From: Leucosporidium creatinivorum
Lineage: Eukaryota > Basidiomycota > Microbotryomycetes > Leucosporidiales > Leucosporidiaceae
Length of the DNA: 64,000 bases
Assembly: GCA_001600635.1 (NCBI GenBank)
Contig: BCKL01000029.1
Coordinates: 20,434-84,433, forward strand
Reading direction: 5' to 3'
Positions 31,512 to 44,322 of this stretch are shown in pieces. Both the position numbers and the translations under genes were made by a program. The first letter of the stretch is position 1. Each line of letters starts with the position of its first letter. The notes below the pieces were generated by a model. That model did no database searches. It saw only the letters and a list, made by a program, of their open reading frames with translations, and was not told where the DNA came from.

Positions 31512-32920
31512 CTAATACGCCTTGACTCCCGCAAGCTGCAGCAGCCTCTCAGTGAGAACGGGCTTCTCCAACGGCTCGGCGCGGTCGTAGGGGTCGGCCT
31601 TGCCGTCGCGCTGTGGAGGACCGTACTCCTCGACGGGGATGATGGCGTACTGTTGGAATATGGAGTGAGCTTAGCGTGTTCAAGAAGAGAGTAATGAGCT
31701 CACTTGAGGCCAATGAGTCGTCGCTCGCCAGTTGGCGAAAGCTCCTTGCTTCTTCTTGAGCGTTTCGGCGTCGATGAACGAGGTCGGACACATGCAGACG
31801 TACACGACCACTCGGGTTCTGCGGGGACAGATTCAACACTGAGAATCCCTGACGTGGGGAGAGTCAGCTCACCGATCCCCCCTCGGCGACCGGTTCCAAT
31901 GGATCGTGCGCGAGTCCCACAGGATGAGATCTCCCGGCTTGGACTCGACCTTGAGAGGCTCGTGTCCTTGCTCCGTCCACCACTCCATATCCTTCTCCGA
32001 GTAGGTGTAGTAGTTCCTCTCCCCGCAATCCTGCTCGGCCTTGATCCCTCCCGTCGCTACGAAGAACTCCTTCTGCCGAAGATGGGAGCCGGGGATCACG
32101 ACGAGCCCGCCATCGTCGGGACCGCTCTCGGAGCAGGCTACGAGTCCTTGGGCAAGCTCGAACTCAAGAGCGGGGCGGCCGATTGGCCCGGGCTGCTGGT
32201 CTGAATCGCCGAGGTCAGCTTCGGCGTCGGAGTGGAGGGTCTGACGACGTACCGATGTGAGGCCAGGGAGCTGTGATTGGAACGTCGACGCGCTTGCCTT
32301 CTCCTTGAGGAAGTGAGATATTGCTGCAGGTTGACAGGGCCGAGAAGGCAGGCAGTCAGCTCGGCGAAGACTACTCGGGGCAAAGGACTCCTCAGACGAC
32401 ACACGTACATAGCATCGTAGCTGACAATCAGCTCGTTAGTCTTCCACAGGTGCTCGAATACCTCCACAACCTTCGGCTCCTGTAAGGGCGAGCCGAACAA
32501 CATCAGCTCTGGCTCCAGCGCTCTCCAGTGCAGCTTCAATTCACTCACCGTACGGCATTCCCATACAAATCTCTCGTGAGAGCACGAGTAGCCTGTGAAC
32601 AGTCCTCCAGTGTAGTGATCCGGCTGAGGCAAGAACAGCGAAAGAGTCAGCGCTTGGCGGGGGAGGTTGAGCAGCCTTTGACGGCCTGCAAAGCGCCCGG
32701 TAGAGAGCTCCGACTGTCGATAAGATGTAGGACCTACCAGGTGTGCTGCATCCCACGTAGTCGGGTCGTCGCGCTTGAAGCCGAGCTCGTGGAAGCTCTC
32801 GAGCCACTGCACGCCGGCCTCGCTGTATCTTGTCGCCCGCTCGAGGGGGACTGCACCTTGTACGACGGCGTAGCCATTCTTTTCGAGGTCCGACTGCCAC
32901 TGAGGCTTACTAGACGACAT
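31512..32920 (-). CDS. Phytanoyl-CoA dioxygenase-like Fe(II)/2-oxoglutarate oxygenase
   Basis: PhyH-family enzyme that hydroxylates a small substrate using Fe(II), 2-oxoglutarate and O2; the substrate cannot be named. The protein starts MSSSKPQWQSDLEKNGYAVV, the usual PhyH entry. The metal-binding HxD is APWPHIDQQPG, assembled across an intron, and the distal His is in LILWDSRTIHWNRSPRGD, with the 2-oxoglutarate-binding Arg just after. Between them lies GGLVVIPGSHLRQKEFF, the standard family strand. It ends LLQLAGVKAY. About seven introns. Upstream in-frame sequence to 33046 is not used because the ATG at 32920 gives the family N-terminus. It shares a divergent promoter with the sugar transporter. 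Confidence 0.85.
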
Positions 32921-33100
32921 GCTGGTATGAGGGAAAGCTCGATCGAACCCCCACGAGTGAGCCGCCTCTTGGCCGACAAACAGCTTTGCTCCATCCACAG
33001 AGGTATAGACGCGCCGTTTCGACTCGTTTTCCCTCCAGATAAGCATTCACATCAAGTCCGAGGCCTTATCCACCGCTCTTATATCTTTATCGCACTACAA
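32921..33100. promoter_or_regulatory. Divergent promoter, dioxygenase / sugar transporter
   Basis: 180 bp between the two start codons. A TTATATCTTTAT stretch (about 33079-33090) lies some 15 bp before the transporter ATG and may be a TATA-like element or leader. Confidence 0.45.
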
Positions 33101-35888
33101 ATGGCCCCCTCGGTCGCCGTTCGACCTGCCGGCCAAGACGACAAGGTTGAGCCCTTGAACAACACTCACGCCATTTGGTGGAAAGATGCTGGCTTGCGCA
33201 AGCTCAACTTGCACCTCTTGGTGCTCCTCCTGGGTTCCTACACTTGGTAAGCCCTTCTCTGCTGCTGCTGAGAAGCTCGAGTTGACCCCTTCCTCATCCG
33301 AGCAGCGGATTGTGAGTTCCGACGATCCTCAACATCTGTTTGATTCGATAGCTGACCTGGTTGCGTAATGATACAGCGATGGATCCGTTATGAACGGTGA
33401 GCATCTCTAGAATTGCACCGCTACACGAGTTCGGCGCTGGCGCTGACCTTCCTTTCCTCCTCTTGACAGGGTTCTTCGGGATTGAGTCCTTCATGCAAGA
33501 CGTCGGTGACCCCAATCCCTCCGAGCAAGGTCTTCTGAGCGCCGCCATCTCCCTTGGCTGTAGGTGTCTAAGGCTCGAGACTCGACGGATGAGCGCCGAG
33601 CTGACCCGCTCTTCCTTCCCAGACCTTATCGGCTTCGTCCCCTCCTCGTATTTGGGGGACAAGTTCGGCCGAAGGATGCCTCAACTTGTCGGCAGTGTTA
33701 TCGTCATCATCGGCACCCTCGTGCAGGTCTTTGCCCTGTCGAAATGGAACTACTTCGGCGCTCGCATCATCATCGGGTTTGGCGCTGCTTTCCCTCTCAC
33801 CCTTGGCTCTACCCGTAAGTTGATATCTACAGCGCTTCTTAGCTCCCTCCCGACGCTTCCTCGGTCAATAGTGTCGCTGAGCAGAAAGCTAACGGGCTTC
33901 ACCTGTCGTAGACCTCTTCGAGCTCGCTCATCCTCGTCAAGCTGTTCAAATGGTCACCTTCTTCGCTGCCTTCTACTGTGAGTTCTTCGATTACTCTCCT
34001 GACTCCCATCTCTGCTCTCGCGACCCGCCTCAGAGGCGTTTTGCCCCTCCTCGATGCCGCCGAGCATCATCGCCGAGCACTTCGAGCCTTTGCTGACTGC
34101 TCTTATTTGCCTATCTCTAGGGGTCGGCGCCATTGTTGCTGCCTGGAGCACCTTTGGATGCTCCTACATCTCGACCAATTGGGCGTGGCGGATCCCTGCC
34201 TTGCTGCAAGGCCTCGCAAGTCTGATCCAGGCGCTGGCGCTCTACTGGGTGTAAGTTGCTCAAGTTGCCCCATACCCCTTATGTAGGAATGCAGTGCTGA
34301 CATAGATTCACCTCTTCAGCCCCGAGAGTCCTCGCTGGCTTGCAGCTCAAGGTCGGAAGGACGAAGCTCACGCTATCCTCGCCGAGTACCACGCCAACGG
34401 AGACCTGCAGGATGAGCTCGTAATTAGCGAGATGGCTGAGTGAGACCCCCACCGACGCACTGGCTTCAGTTAGGTGCTGACCTACCCTCGCCTCCAGGAT
34501 TGCCACCGCCCTCGAGCTCGAGCAGGAGGCGTCGGCTTTCGGTTACCTCGACTTTCTCAGGACACCTGCCAACAGAATGCGACTCTTCCTTGTCATCTGG
34601 GTCGGCCTCATCGTCCAATGGGTCAGTTTTTGCTCCCTTTCTAGTCTCTCGTCGGCTTCTCGTCGTTTCTCGGCGCCGAAGCGCTCCTGACGCTGCCCGA
34701 GCTATGTGCTGATGCTGTACAACGTACAGGTGGGAAATGGCATTATCTCTTATTACCTTTTACCAATTCTCGCTGGTTTGGGCGTCTCCAGTGTTCCCGC
34801 TCAACAAGGACTCAACGGTGAGGGTTCTCGCCCGGCTGCGAAGAGCTGCGGCACTGACGTACACTCACTTCAGGCGGACTCCAAGTTTGGAACCTCCTAG
34901 TCTCCGTGACGGCAACAATCTACTGTCAATCCGTGTCTCGTCGCTTCATGTGGTAAGTCGCCGGCTCTCGGCGCTTCGTTTTGTCTCTTCCCTTGGCCAC
35001 CTTCAGCTCGGGCTGACGTCTCGCCGCATCCTTCGATCACAGGCTACTCTCTACTGTTGGGATCCTGTTCACCTACAGCATGTTTACGGCTTGCTCGGCC
35101 GTCTTCAACAGCAACGGAAGTTCGGCGGCGGGCAATGGCGCTGTGGCGATGATCTTCATCTACTCCGGCTTCTATGATATTGCCTACTCGGTCTTCTATT
35201 ACACGTGAGTCCGCTCCTTGTCTCCCCGTGACTCCAACCAGCTTCAGCGCTGACTCCTGTACCCACCTCGGCGCTCGCCTCCAGCTACGTTCTCGAGATC
35301 CTGCCCTTCCACATGCGCACCAAGGGCATGGCTATCAGTCTTGTATTCGACTATGGAGCTCTCTTCTTCAATCAGTGAGCTCCCTTCTCTCTCGTCGGCC
35401 TTCGTCGAGCTGACCTCGGCTGCCTCTCAGATACGTTAACCCGAGTAGGTCCTGTGCTCGCTCCTTGCCCTACTTCAGCTGACCTGAATCTTGTTCCAAT
35501 AGTTGGCTTCACCAATCTCGGCTACCAATACTACTACGTGAGTCACGACACTCGCTCGAGAACCCAGCTCGGCGATACCCCCTCTCGCTCTCTCGCTCAC
35601 ATTCACCCCTCGCACCTACAGATCTACATCGGTATCATCACAGTCAGCTTCTTCGTCATCCTCTTCACCTTCCCCGAGACTGCAGGCCTCACTCGTAAGT
35701 CGAAGCAGTATCGTTTTGCCGGCGCCTGCAACCCACGATTGGAAAGCTCACTCACCTCCACCTTTTCTGTCCCCACAGTCGAACAATCGGCGACGCTTCT
35801 CGACGGCACCACGGTACAAGCCAAGGTGCAAGATGCTGCAAAGACCCGCGTGGGCGAGCTCGCAAAGGCGGACAGCATTGAGGCTTAG
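33101..35888 (+). CDS. MFS sugar transporter (hexose/lactose permease type)
   Basis: Plasma-membrane sugar porter with twelve predicted helices. Signatures: PSSYLGDKFGRRMPQLVGS (loop 2-3), SIGR-equivalent GARIIIGFGAAFPLTLGST, STNWAWRIPALLQGL, PESPRWLAAQGRKDEA after helix 6, YYLLPILAGLGVSS, GNGAVAMIFIYSGFY, YVLEILPFHMRTKGMAI and the end motif LFTFPETAGLT. About 15 introns, one of the most interrupted genes here; several exons are under 30 bp (for example the exon coding DGSVMN). Resembles fungal lactose permease/quinate-type transporters by these motifs, but the substrate is not predictable. A decayed copy of this gene lies at 9431-11376, showing a past duplication. Confidence 0.92.
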
Positions 35889-36283
35889 AGGAGGAAGGGG
35901 GCTTCAACGCGCGAGTAGAGGCTATCGCAGTAGAGAGTTTGTTTATCCGTGGGGCTGTTGTCATAGGAACTGTTCGGTTCAACCTGAAGCTGCTCGGGGA
36001 GGGATCGCCTCCCTTCCATCACGAGAAAGCCGAGTGAGACAGCAGGTTACCGGAGAGATGAGTTGCCCGTTGCTTTTTGCCCGCCAAACCAGTCACGTGA
36101 AGCTGCTCAACTCTTTTCCCAGGCAGAACCTGCAGGCCGAAAGGGCGTCTCGAACCTGAATGCCCTTGCTTGGCGCCCCCCACCCCCGCCGGGGACGATG
36201 AGCTGGGGATTTCGTCTCTCCTTTCTCTCCTTCGCTTCATCTGCTCTTCTCTACGCTCGACCGACACTCTACACTTGGACACC
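35889..36283. other. Intergenic between two MFS genes
   Basis: 395 bp, no supported gene. Holds the 3' end of the sugar transporter and the promoter of the next transporter. A CCCCCCACCCCCGCC run lies at about 36177-36191. Confidence 0.45.
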
Positions 36284-38892
36284 ATGGACGCGCACTACGC
36301 CGACGAGAAAATGGTGGTACAACACATTGACGAGGTAGCCCGTCTCGAGGCTTCTATCGACCCCAAGGCCGAGTCGCGATTGCTGTGGAAGTTAGATCTG
36401 GTCATTCTCCCTATCGGTACGTCTCCTTACATGACTGGACCTCGCTCTGCCTGCCTGCTGGACGTGGTTGTGCGACGGATCTCTGCAGTGCCCTTCACTG
36501 ACCTCCTTCGACCCGGCAGTCACAATCCTCTTCCTCTTGAACTTCATCGGTACGTTGTCAAGTCTCAGTCGACTGCAGAGCAACATCCTGGGTCCCTGCC
36601 ACTCGCCTACATCCTCCCTGCCCCTCCGTCGGCGGCCAATCTTCCGCTCGCCCACGCTTCTCGGCTGACCTCTGGCGCGCTTCTCCCTACAGATCGCTCT
36701 GCTGTCGGTAACGCCAATGTTGGTAAGTATTGTACTTGACATCCCGTGACCTACCCGAGTGGGAGGGTCGCTGTCGTTCGACCCACAGCGTCCGAAACAG
36801 CGCTCGGCGATTTCCTTCTTTCGTCCGTCGCTGATTCGTCGATATCGCTCCACAGCCGGTCTCTCGAAGGACCTCGGACTCAACGCCGCCAAGTACCAGT
36901 ACAACATCGGTCTCATGGTGAGTCTCGAGCTACGGCTGCGGCGCCCGGCGACGTCGCCGAACCATCGCCGAGCGGCTTGTTGCTGCCTTCCTGGCGTACA
37001 GACGTCGCTGACTCGTCCCTGATCAGATATTCTACATCTTCTACATCCTTGGTGAGTTCTGCTATCACCTATTACGACTGTACGCGTGCTGACACCTTAC
37101 GCCTGTCCTCTAGTCGAGCCCGGATCCAACCTGATCCTCAAGAAGGTCGGCTCCAAGTGGATCTCAGTCCTCACCATCGCCTTCGGAGTCGTTACCATCG
37201 GTTCGGCCTTCATGAAGAACTTCAGCGAGTTTATTGTGGTCCGCATTTTCTTAGGCTGCGCCGAAGGAGGATCCCTCCCCGGCATCGCCTTCCTCTTGTC
37301 CAAGTTCTACCGCCGACACGAGCTCGTCTTCCGCATCTCCTTCTTTCTCGCCCTCGGTCCATCCCTCTCTGGAGCTTTCGGTGGACTCCTGGCTGGTGCT
37401 CTCGTCGGGGGCAACCCCATCGGATCGGTCGTCGGCTGGCGCAAGATCTTCCTGGTCGAGGGAATCATCACCACTGGCTTCGGAATCATCTCCTTCTTCA
37501 TCATTCCCACCTCACCCGAGACCGCCAAGTTCCTCAATGCAGAGGAGCGCGAGCTCGCATGTCGCCGCCTCGCCGCCGAGCACATTGGAGAGCAGGGAGG
37601 CAAGTCGACTGGCAAGGCTGTTCGCCAAGGTTTCTCCAACATCCAGGTAGGTTTCCTTCCGCTTTCGTTAAACACCTTGCTGCGAGTCCTCACTGACATC
37701 TCTCGATGCCTCCCCTTCCCCCTTTCTCCCACATTCTCGCACTCTCACAGACCTGGCTCTGCTGCCTCGGTTACGGTTTGATCAACATCCGTACGCTCTT
37801 ACCACCCACTGTCAGCCTTTACGTCTCGTGCTAACGTCTTCGCCTCACTCGCAGCCGTCCAGGGAACTTCGCTCTTCCTCCCCACCGTCATCCGCACGCT
37901 CGGCACCTACACCACTGTGGAGGTACAGCTGAGGTCTGTTCCTCCTTACGTCGTCGCTACCGCCTGGTCCCTCTTCATCGCCTACATGTACGTCTCGCTG
38001 TCCCTTCGGCTCGGCGCATGGTAGCGCCTGCTCGGCGCTCAGACGGCTGACCCGTCTCGCTACAGGTGCTACAAGACTCGCCGTCATGGAGTGTGGATTG
38101 CCTTCTCTCTCATGTTCTCCATCATTGGCTACATCGGCTTCGTGGCTTCCAAGAACCCCAAGTTCCTGTGAGCCTTCACATCGCCGCAGAGTGGCGCAGA
38201 GCCGTGCTGACCCCTGCTGAACACCTACAGATACGCCATGTGTTTCCTCACCTACACTGGAGCTGTCCCTTGCGGTCCCATCTTCATTGGTAAGCACCCG
38301 CTCGACTTCCTCTTGCCGACTACCGAGGCTGACTCCACTTTGCGGTAATCTAGCCTGGGCTACTGCCAACGTCTCGCCTTCAACTAGTCGAGCTATCACC
38401 ACTGCTCTGGTCCCCGGTATCGGAACCTACGGCTCCATCGTCGCTACCGTGAGTGCGAAGCAGGGAGTCTCTAGCTCGGCGAACGGGTCGCTGATGTATC
38501 ATTCCCTTCACAGTGGGCCTACCTCCCCAAGTTTGCGCCCCGTTACTGTTAGTTGGCTTTCTCCTCGTCACAGCGGTCTCTCGCTGGCCTCGACTTCGCC
38601 GAACTCTCACTGACCTTGACTCGCTTCGCCGAGCAGTGCCCGGAAACGCCCTCAACGTTGGCGCGACTACGACCGCGGCGTGCATTGCTCTCCTGATCAT
38701 GCTTTACTGCAAGCGTGAGAACCGCTTGAGGGATGCTGGAAAGCGTGACCACCGTCTCGATGGTCTCAACGCCGAGGAGATCACTGCTTTGGGCAACAGG
38801 TGAGCTTGATCATAGCTGAAGGGAGTGAGGAGGCTCGGCGCTGACTTCGGTCCATTTTCTACAGGCATCCCGAGTTCCGCTACCTCTTGTAA
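36284..38892 (+). CDS. MFS anion:cation symporter, Dal5/allantoate-permease family
   Basis: Plasma-membrane transporter for small organic anions; the family includes allantoate, nicotinate and pantothenate carriers. It starts MDAHYADEKMVVQHIDEVARLEASIDPK and continues WKLDLVILPI, the usual entry. The family signature DRSAVGNANVAGLSKDL after helix 1 is split over introns. Further: NLILKKVGSKWISVLTIAFG, IVVRIFLGCAEGGSLPGIAF, YRRHELVFRISFF, GWRKIFLVEGIITTGFGII, PETAKFLNAEERE, and the late helices WATANVSPSTSRAI and NALNVGATTTAACIALLIML. It ends EEITALGNRHPEFRYLL, typical of the family. About 13 introns. Substrate unknown. Confidence 0.9.
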
Positions 38893-39287
38893 GGGCTCTG
38901 TTGGGTTACATTAGTACGAGAAAGGGGATTGTGAAGGGCTTAGGGTATCTGGGACTGCAAGTAGCATGGTTTCGCTCGAGTACGACGAGCCTGGAGAGGT
39001 GCCAAGGCCCCTCGCTTCTCCCATACACTCTTCCTGCGCTCTTGATGGCGCCTCGTCGACTGAGCTCGGCGCAAGGGGGGAAGAAAGGGGCCTAGGTCTC
39101 GGCGAAGCCATGGTGTAGTCAGAGCGGCCTCTGCTTGGTCTCAAAACAGTGTCTAGCTTTACCCTATCTTCCACGCCGCTCTACAACAAGAGTCCCTTTG
39201 CGAGTGAAAGTCCGCCTTTGCTCGCGAACGACTCTCGTCCTCCGCCAACTCGCTGCTCGGGACTTGCCATCGCTTCGACTGGTCGCC
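38893..39287. other. Intergenic upstream of PLC1
   Basis: 395 bp between the anion transporter and PLC1. No gene seen. Confidence 0.45.
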
Positions 39288-42200
39288 ATGGCAGATCCAC
39301 CTCCGCTGTCTCAAGAAGCTCCGCCAGCTCCGCCAGCTCCGAACGAGCTACAGACGCCCGCTCAGCTCTACGCTTCTCAACATAGCCCGGCCGTGGCTCC
39401 AACTCAGGTCGAGACGGCCCCAGAGCCCATTGTTACAGCAGAAGCGCTTCTAGCGGATGCCATCCCACCTTCCCCGACCGTCACAGCTCCCTCACCAGTC
39501 GTTGAATCGTCGGCAGCGCCTGTCCCGCTCGACCCTTCCGGCACGCGACCCGGTTCTGAGGCCGAACAGCAAGGTAAGCAGCTCTCGAGCTAAGATACGT
39601 GGCAGTACAGCGCTATGCTGCTGTACTGGAGCATTGTGCGCACCTTAGCAACCGCGCGGAGCTACCAAAGAACGCACCTAACTGGGAGAGGCCTGCGCTG
39701 ACGCCTCTGACTGCCTCCAGGACCAGCGCCGACCACTCCGAAAGATGGTGCAAGCATGCCGGCTGCCGTGCTGGCACCTCCGATGCCTTCTCCGGCCTCG
39801 GACAACGCTCCCCCGTTGTCTACGAGCTTAGGCGCGCGCCGTCGCTCCGTCACCTTCAGCATCCCTCCTCAGCTCATCAAGCCCGGCGTAGAGATGCTCA
39901 AAGTCTCAAGGAAGAGCGCTCGTCGAGTCAAGCCCCGCAAGATGTGGCTCGAGGTCGGCAGCGAGACGCCCGAGGATGGGGAGCTCGGGCTCGAGGTCGG
40001 CGTAGGCATGGTCGGCGGACAGGACGTGCGATTGTGCTGGGAGAAGAATGGACTCGGAATTGGTAAGCTCGGCTGGGTCGGTAGACCTATGTCAAATCGC
40101 TGAACGCCTCCCTCGGCTCGCAGGCCTCAACCTCAAGAAGGAAGCTTCGGTCCCGCTTTCTCGCATCAAGGACCTCCGCTTTGGCACTCAAGGCTCTCCC
40201 TACCGCACCTCCCTCCAGATCTCCAAGGAGGTCGAGCCGCGTTGGATCACTATCATCTACACCGTTTCCTCGAGCTCTCGTCAGGTCCTCAACAGCGCGG
40301 CCAACTACAAGCTCGTCCACTTCATCGCGCCCACCGTCGAGCTCGTCGAGGTGTGGAAGACCACTCTAGAGAGATTCAAGGAGGGCAGGATGGCCAAAGG
40401 AGTTGCAGGAGGGGAGCTACCTCTCGAGGAGCTCGAAGTCCCGGCCGAGGAGCAGACGAGGGTTGTCAAGGAAGCCGAGGTGCATCAGCTTTGTGCGAGG
40501 CTGGGCGTAGGGATGGGGCGAACCGAGGTCTCTGCAGCGTTTAGGGTGAGCACGAGTTCCCCCTCATCGCCGACGATAGCTGACCTCCTTACCCTGCCCA
40601 GAAAACGGCAGCACCTCGCGACTATCTCGACTTTGCCGCCTTCCAAGAGTTCGTCAAGCTTCTCAAGAGACGAGAAGAAGTCGAGGAGGTCTTCCGAGCC
40701 GTCGTCGGCGCAGCGGGCGCCTTCACCGAGGAAGCCTGGGGAGCGTTCCTGCGTGGAACCCAGCAGGTGCGCTGTCGTGAGTCCTACCTGGCGTGACGTC
40801 AAAGCTGACCGTTCTCGTACAGCTCGCCATCAACCCTGAAGCGCTCAACAAGTCGTTCCTCAAGTACGCCGACCGCCAGACGAAGCGCATCACTCTCGAC
40901 GGGTTCGGCTCCTACCTCATGTCGTCCGATAACGCTGCTCTGCGAGAAGAGGCCGATCAGGACATGACCCGACCCATCTCGGAGTACTTCATCAGCTCGA
41001 GTCACAATGTAGGTCATGGGAGCTGTTGGAAGCCGGGAGCGGAGATCGGAAGTTGACTCTCTCCCTCCGGCAGACCTATCTCGTAGGCAACCAGTTCCAA
41101 GGCGAGAGCACCGTAGAAGGCTATATCCGAGCTCTCCAGCAAGGCTGTCGCTGTGTCGAGCGTGAGTCGCCTGCTCTGCCGCTTCTCTTCTCGTCGGCGC
41201 CAAGCTGATCAGTCTCGTCCTTGCAGTCGACGTATGGGATGGCGACGACGGACTCCCCATCGTTACTCACGGCCTCACTCTCACTTCCAAGATCTCCGTC
41301 CGCGAGGTCTGCGAGGCCATCGCTCAATACGCCTTCCTCGCCTCGCCGTATCCCATTCTCCTCAGCATGGAGGTGCACTGCACTATCGAGCAGCAGGACA
41401 AGCTCGTCGAGATCATGAAGGCGACCCTCGGAGAGCGATTGGTGACGAAGAGGATGGACGAGATGGATGGCGAGGTGGAGAAGCTGCCAAGCCCGACCGA
41501 GCTCAAGGGGAAGATTCTGCTCAAAGTGGGTCCCTGCCCAGGACTGAAGGGGAAGAAAGCTGATGTCGCCTTCTTTGCAGGCCAAAAACAAGTTTGTCAC
41601 CACCTCGAACGCCAACGGCTTCCCCGTCGCTCTCGAATCGAGCCACGACCCTTCGTCCTCCACCGAGTCCTCGACCAGCTCCGATTCGGACCTCAAGAAA
41701 GGTGCGCTCGTTGTTCATTTTACCTGGATCGCTTTCGCTGACGTTGGCCATCGACTCACCAGTCTTCCGCGCCGTTCGTCAAGGCGTAACGAATCGGCCC
41801 TCACTCGGCTCTCGCAGTTCTCGCTCGTCCTCGTCCTCCAGCGTCAGCCGCTCTCCCGGAACCTCCCCATCCGGTACCTCCTTCTTCGCGACCCAGAACA
41901 GCCGTCTCTCGGCCACCCTCGCCACCTCGCCGCCCGCTCTCGGCGCTCCCCCAACCCCGCCGCCCAAGGAAGGCGCCCAGTCGGCGGCTCTACTCTCCCT
42001 CCTTGTCTACACCGTCGGCGTCAAGGCTCGGGGATTCAACAAGAAGGAGACTTACGCCCCCACACACGTCATCTCGGTCGGCGAGGGCAGCTTGACCAAG
42101 ATGATCAAGGACGAGGGAGCGAGGCAGGACTTTGTCGCTCACAATCGAGGACATCTGACGAGGGCGTACCCCAAGGGCAGTCGCTTGACGAGTTCCAATT

Positions 42201-43136
42201 ACGCTCCTCATCATATGTGGGCGGTTGGCGTGCAGATGGTCGCGCTCAACTGGCAGACGTTCGGTGCGGTCGTTTGACTTCTCTTCTCGTGCTGCACGAC
42301 CTGACGCTTTCTCCCTCGCACAGACGTCGGCATGGAACTCAACGCTGCCATGTTCGCCCGTGCGTCGAGGTCGGGCTACGTCCTCAAGCCCGAGCTGCTC
42401 CGCAAGAAGGGCGCCGAGAAGGACAAGTCGGCTTTGATTCGCTCGGAACGCTACATCTTTGAGCTCGAGGTGAGTGACAGAGCCTCATCTTAGAGCTCGT
42501 ACGGCGTGCTGACCTCTACACTGTCATGTAGATCATCTCGGCCCAGCAGCTCCCTCGTCCTCGCGACCCGAGCTCTTCAAACGAAGCAGACGTCGCTCCC
42601 GTCGACCCTTTCATCGAGATCAGCATCTACCAACCAGGACTTGTTGCCCCCCTCAAGAAGCGTACGAAGGTCATCATGTACGCTCGTCGTCGTCCTCCCC
42701 CTACGGAAGCTCGTCGACCACGGAGGCTAACCTTTGCCCTTTCTTCCCTCTCTACAGCGGAAACGCCTTCAACCCCATCTTCAAGTCGACCTTCTCCATC
42801 CCGTTCTCGTGCCACCCTTCGCCTGGCATGCTCGACCTCGTCTTCCTTCGGCTCGAAGTGCTCAACGCCCGAGGGAACATCAAGTCGGCGCAGGCAGAGG
42901 AAGGCAAGGGCGACTTTGACTTCCTCGGAGCCTATGCCATCAGCTTGGGAGCTTTGCTACCCGGTGAGTTCGGATTGTCGAGTCATGGAGAAGCTCGGCG
43001 ATGGTAATCTGACTTTCGCCTTGTCCCGTTTGCAGGCTACCGCCATGTCCCGCTCTACGACGCTTTCGGCGACCAACATCTCTTCTCCACCGTCTTTATC
43101 AAGACCAATGTCGTTCCCACTCATTCGGTTGGCTGA
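39288..43136 (+). CDS. PLC1: Phosphoinositide-specific phospholipase C (PLC-delta type)
   Basis: Cleaves PI(4,5)P2 into diacylglycerol and IP3. Domain order as in fungal Plc1: Pro/Ala-rich N-terminus (about 130 residues); PH-like domain ([52 protein letters not shown]); EF-hand-like helices ([15 protein letters not shown]); catalytic X domain with [19 protein letters not shown] (first catalytic His), [21 protein letters not shown] (metal ligands and second His) and [15 protein letters not shown]; a Ser-rich X-Y linker; Y domain ([44 protein letters not shown]); and a C2 domain ending [15 protein letters not shown]. About twelve introns. One PLC gene is usual in yeasts; the complete triad of active-site blocks argues that it is functional. 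Confidence 0.95.
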
Positions 43137-43429
43137 GGCCTGAGCCTCGCTTGCCGAATTCCTCGCAACTCTCGCAACTTTTGCAGGACTTTCAGCAGTG
43201 CCCTCATGTTATATATCTGTGCAGCTCAGTACCATATCAATCCCGCATTAGTGCTCAATCAGTCCTCCTCCCTCGTTCTTCCCTTCAAGCAGCAGCGATC
43301 GGCGAAAGCGAAGGGGAGAGCGAGCGAGAGGCGGCCGTCGTCACGAAGGCGGAGTGGAGAAGTCGAGGAGCGGCTGGACAGGTCTGGCTTCGACCAAAAC
43401 ACCGTTTCTCAAACTCAGCACTATCAACC

Positions 43430-43976
43430 ATGCTCTCTCTTCGCACCACCACTCTACCTCGCCTCCGCTCCTTCGCTGCTCCTCAGCTCCGCACGCTCTC
43501 GTCGTCACGGGTCGTTGCAATGCCTGAGGGCATGGGAGAGGTGAGCTCTTGCTCGGGGGGCTACCTATCGTGAGGCTCAAGCTGACCCTGCTCTCACGTC
43601 GTAGAAGAAGCCCGCGTCCAGCAACGAGGACTCTGCGGTCGGCAAGCGCGCTGAGGGAATCGCGAATGCGGCCAAGTCAGCTGGACAAGCAGTCAAGGAG
43701 GCCTTCGGAGCTAATGGACCGGTACGTTGGATTCTGTTCTGCTCCTCCTGCTTTGCTTGAGCCGCTTCGGCGTTCAGGATGCTTCGCACGACAGCTTCGG
43801 CCCTCGCCTTCTTGCGCACACAGCTGACCATCCTACTTGAACAGGAAGCACGAGGAGACGGCACCGGAGCCAAGGACGTTGGTGGAACCTTCCTGCCGCG
43901 AGACCATGTCGAGGAGCAGATGGCCAAGGGCAAGGCCGCAGGCGCAGGTGCTGGCTCCGCAACCAAGCGCGAGTGA
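43430..43976 (+). CDS. Small predicted mitochondrial protein, LEA-like
   Basis: Three exons give a protein of about 105 residues. The N-terminus (MLSLRTTTLPRLRSFAAPQL) is Arg/Ser/Leu-rich with no acidic residues, a typical mitochondrial presequence, and SSRV is a plausible cleavage zone. The rest is hydrophilic and Ala/Gly/Lys-rich (RAEGIANAAKSAGQAVKEAF), resembling the amphipathic repeats of LEA-type stress proteins, followed by DGTGAKDVGGTFLPRDHVEE. I do not recognise a named family. Splice sites are clear (GTGAGC donor, CTGAC branch, TAG acceptor for intron 1; GTACGT donor for intron 2). Confidence 0.7.
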
Positions 43977-44322
43977 ACGCCGAGCCGAAATGAAACTGAA
44001 CACGCTGTACGGTACGCGGGAGTGGAGTGAGCTTGCGAAGGCTTCGAGGGAGATGTCGAGCGGCCTTCATTGCCGTACAGCCGACCACAACGCCGTCCGG
44101 CGAATGCGGGAGCTCGGTCGGCCTGCTACTGCTTGTCCTCCGCCCTACTTGCTCAATGAACAACTCGCTACGCTATAGAGCGTAGCTGTGGCTCGTTAGT
44201 GCCATCCAGAATAGTGCACGAAGCTCTGTGAAGCGCGAGAGAGAGGTCAGCTTGAGCGCGTCGCGGCTCTTAAGCTCATCTGTTCTCACCTGCTTCGACC
44301 ACTGGTGTACTCGCGCATTCCC
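43977..44322. other. Convergent 3' region
   Basis: 346 bp between two convergent stop codons. GTACGG (44008-44015) and GCCGTACAGC (44071-44080) form distant dyad-like words. No gene seen. Confidence 0.4.

Noticed and set aside
32921-33046. Longer N-terminus for the dioxygenase
   Set aside because: The upstream in-frame stretch has no family similarity and would place the start 55 bp from the divergent transporter start codon.
36746-37696. 316-codon alternative frame in the anion transporter
   Set aside because: Arg/Pro/His-rich shadow. The neighbouring frame has the membrane helices and family signatures.
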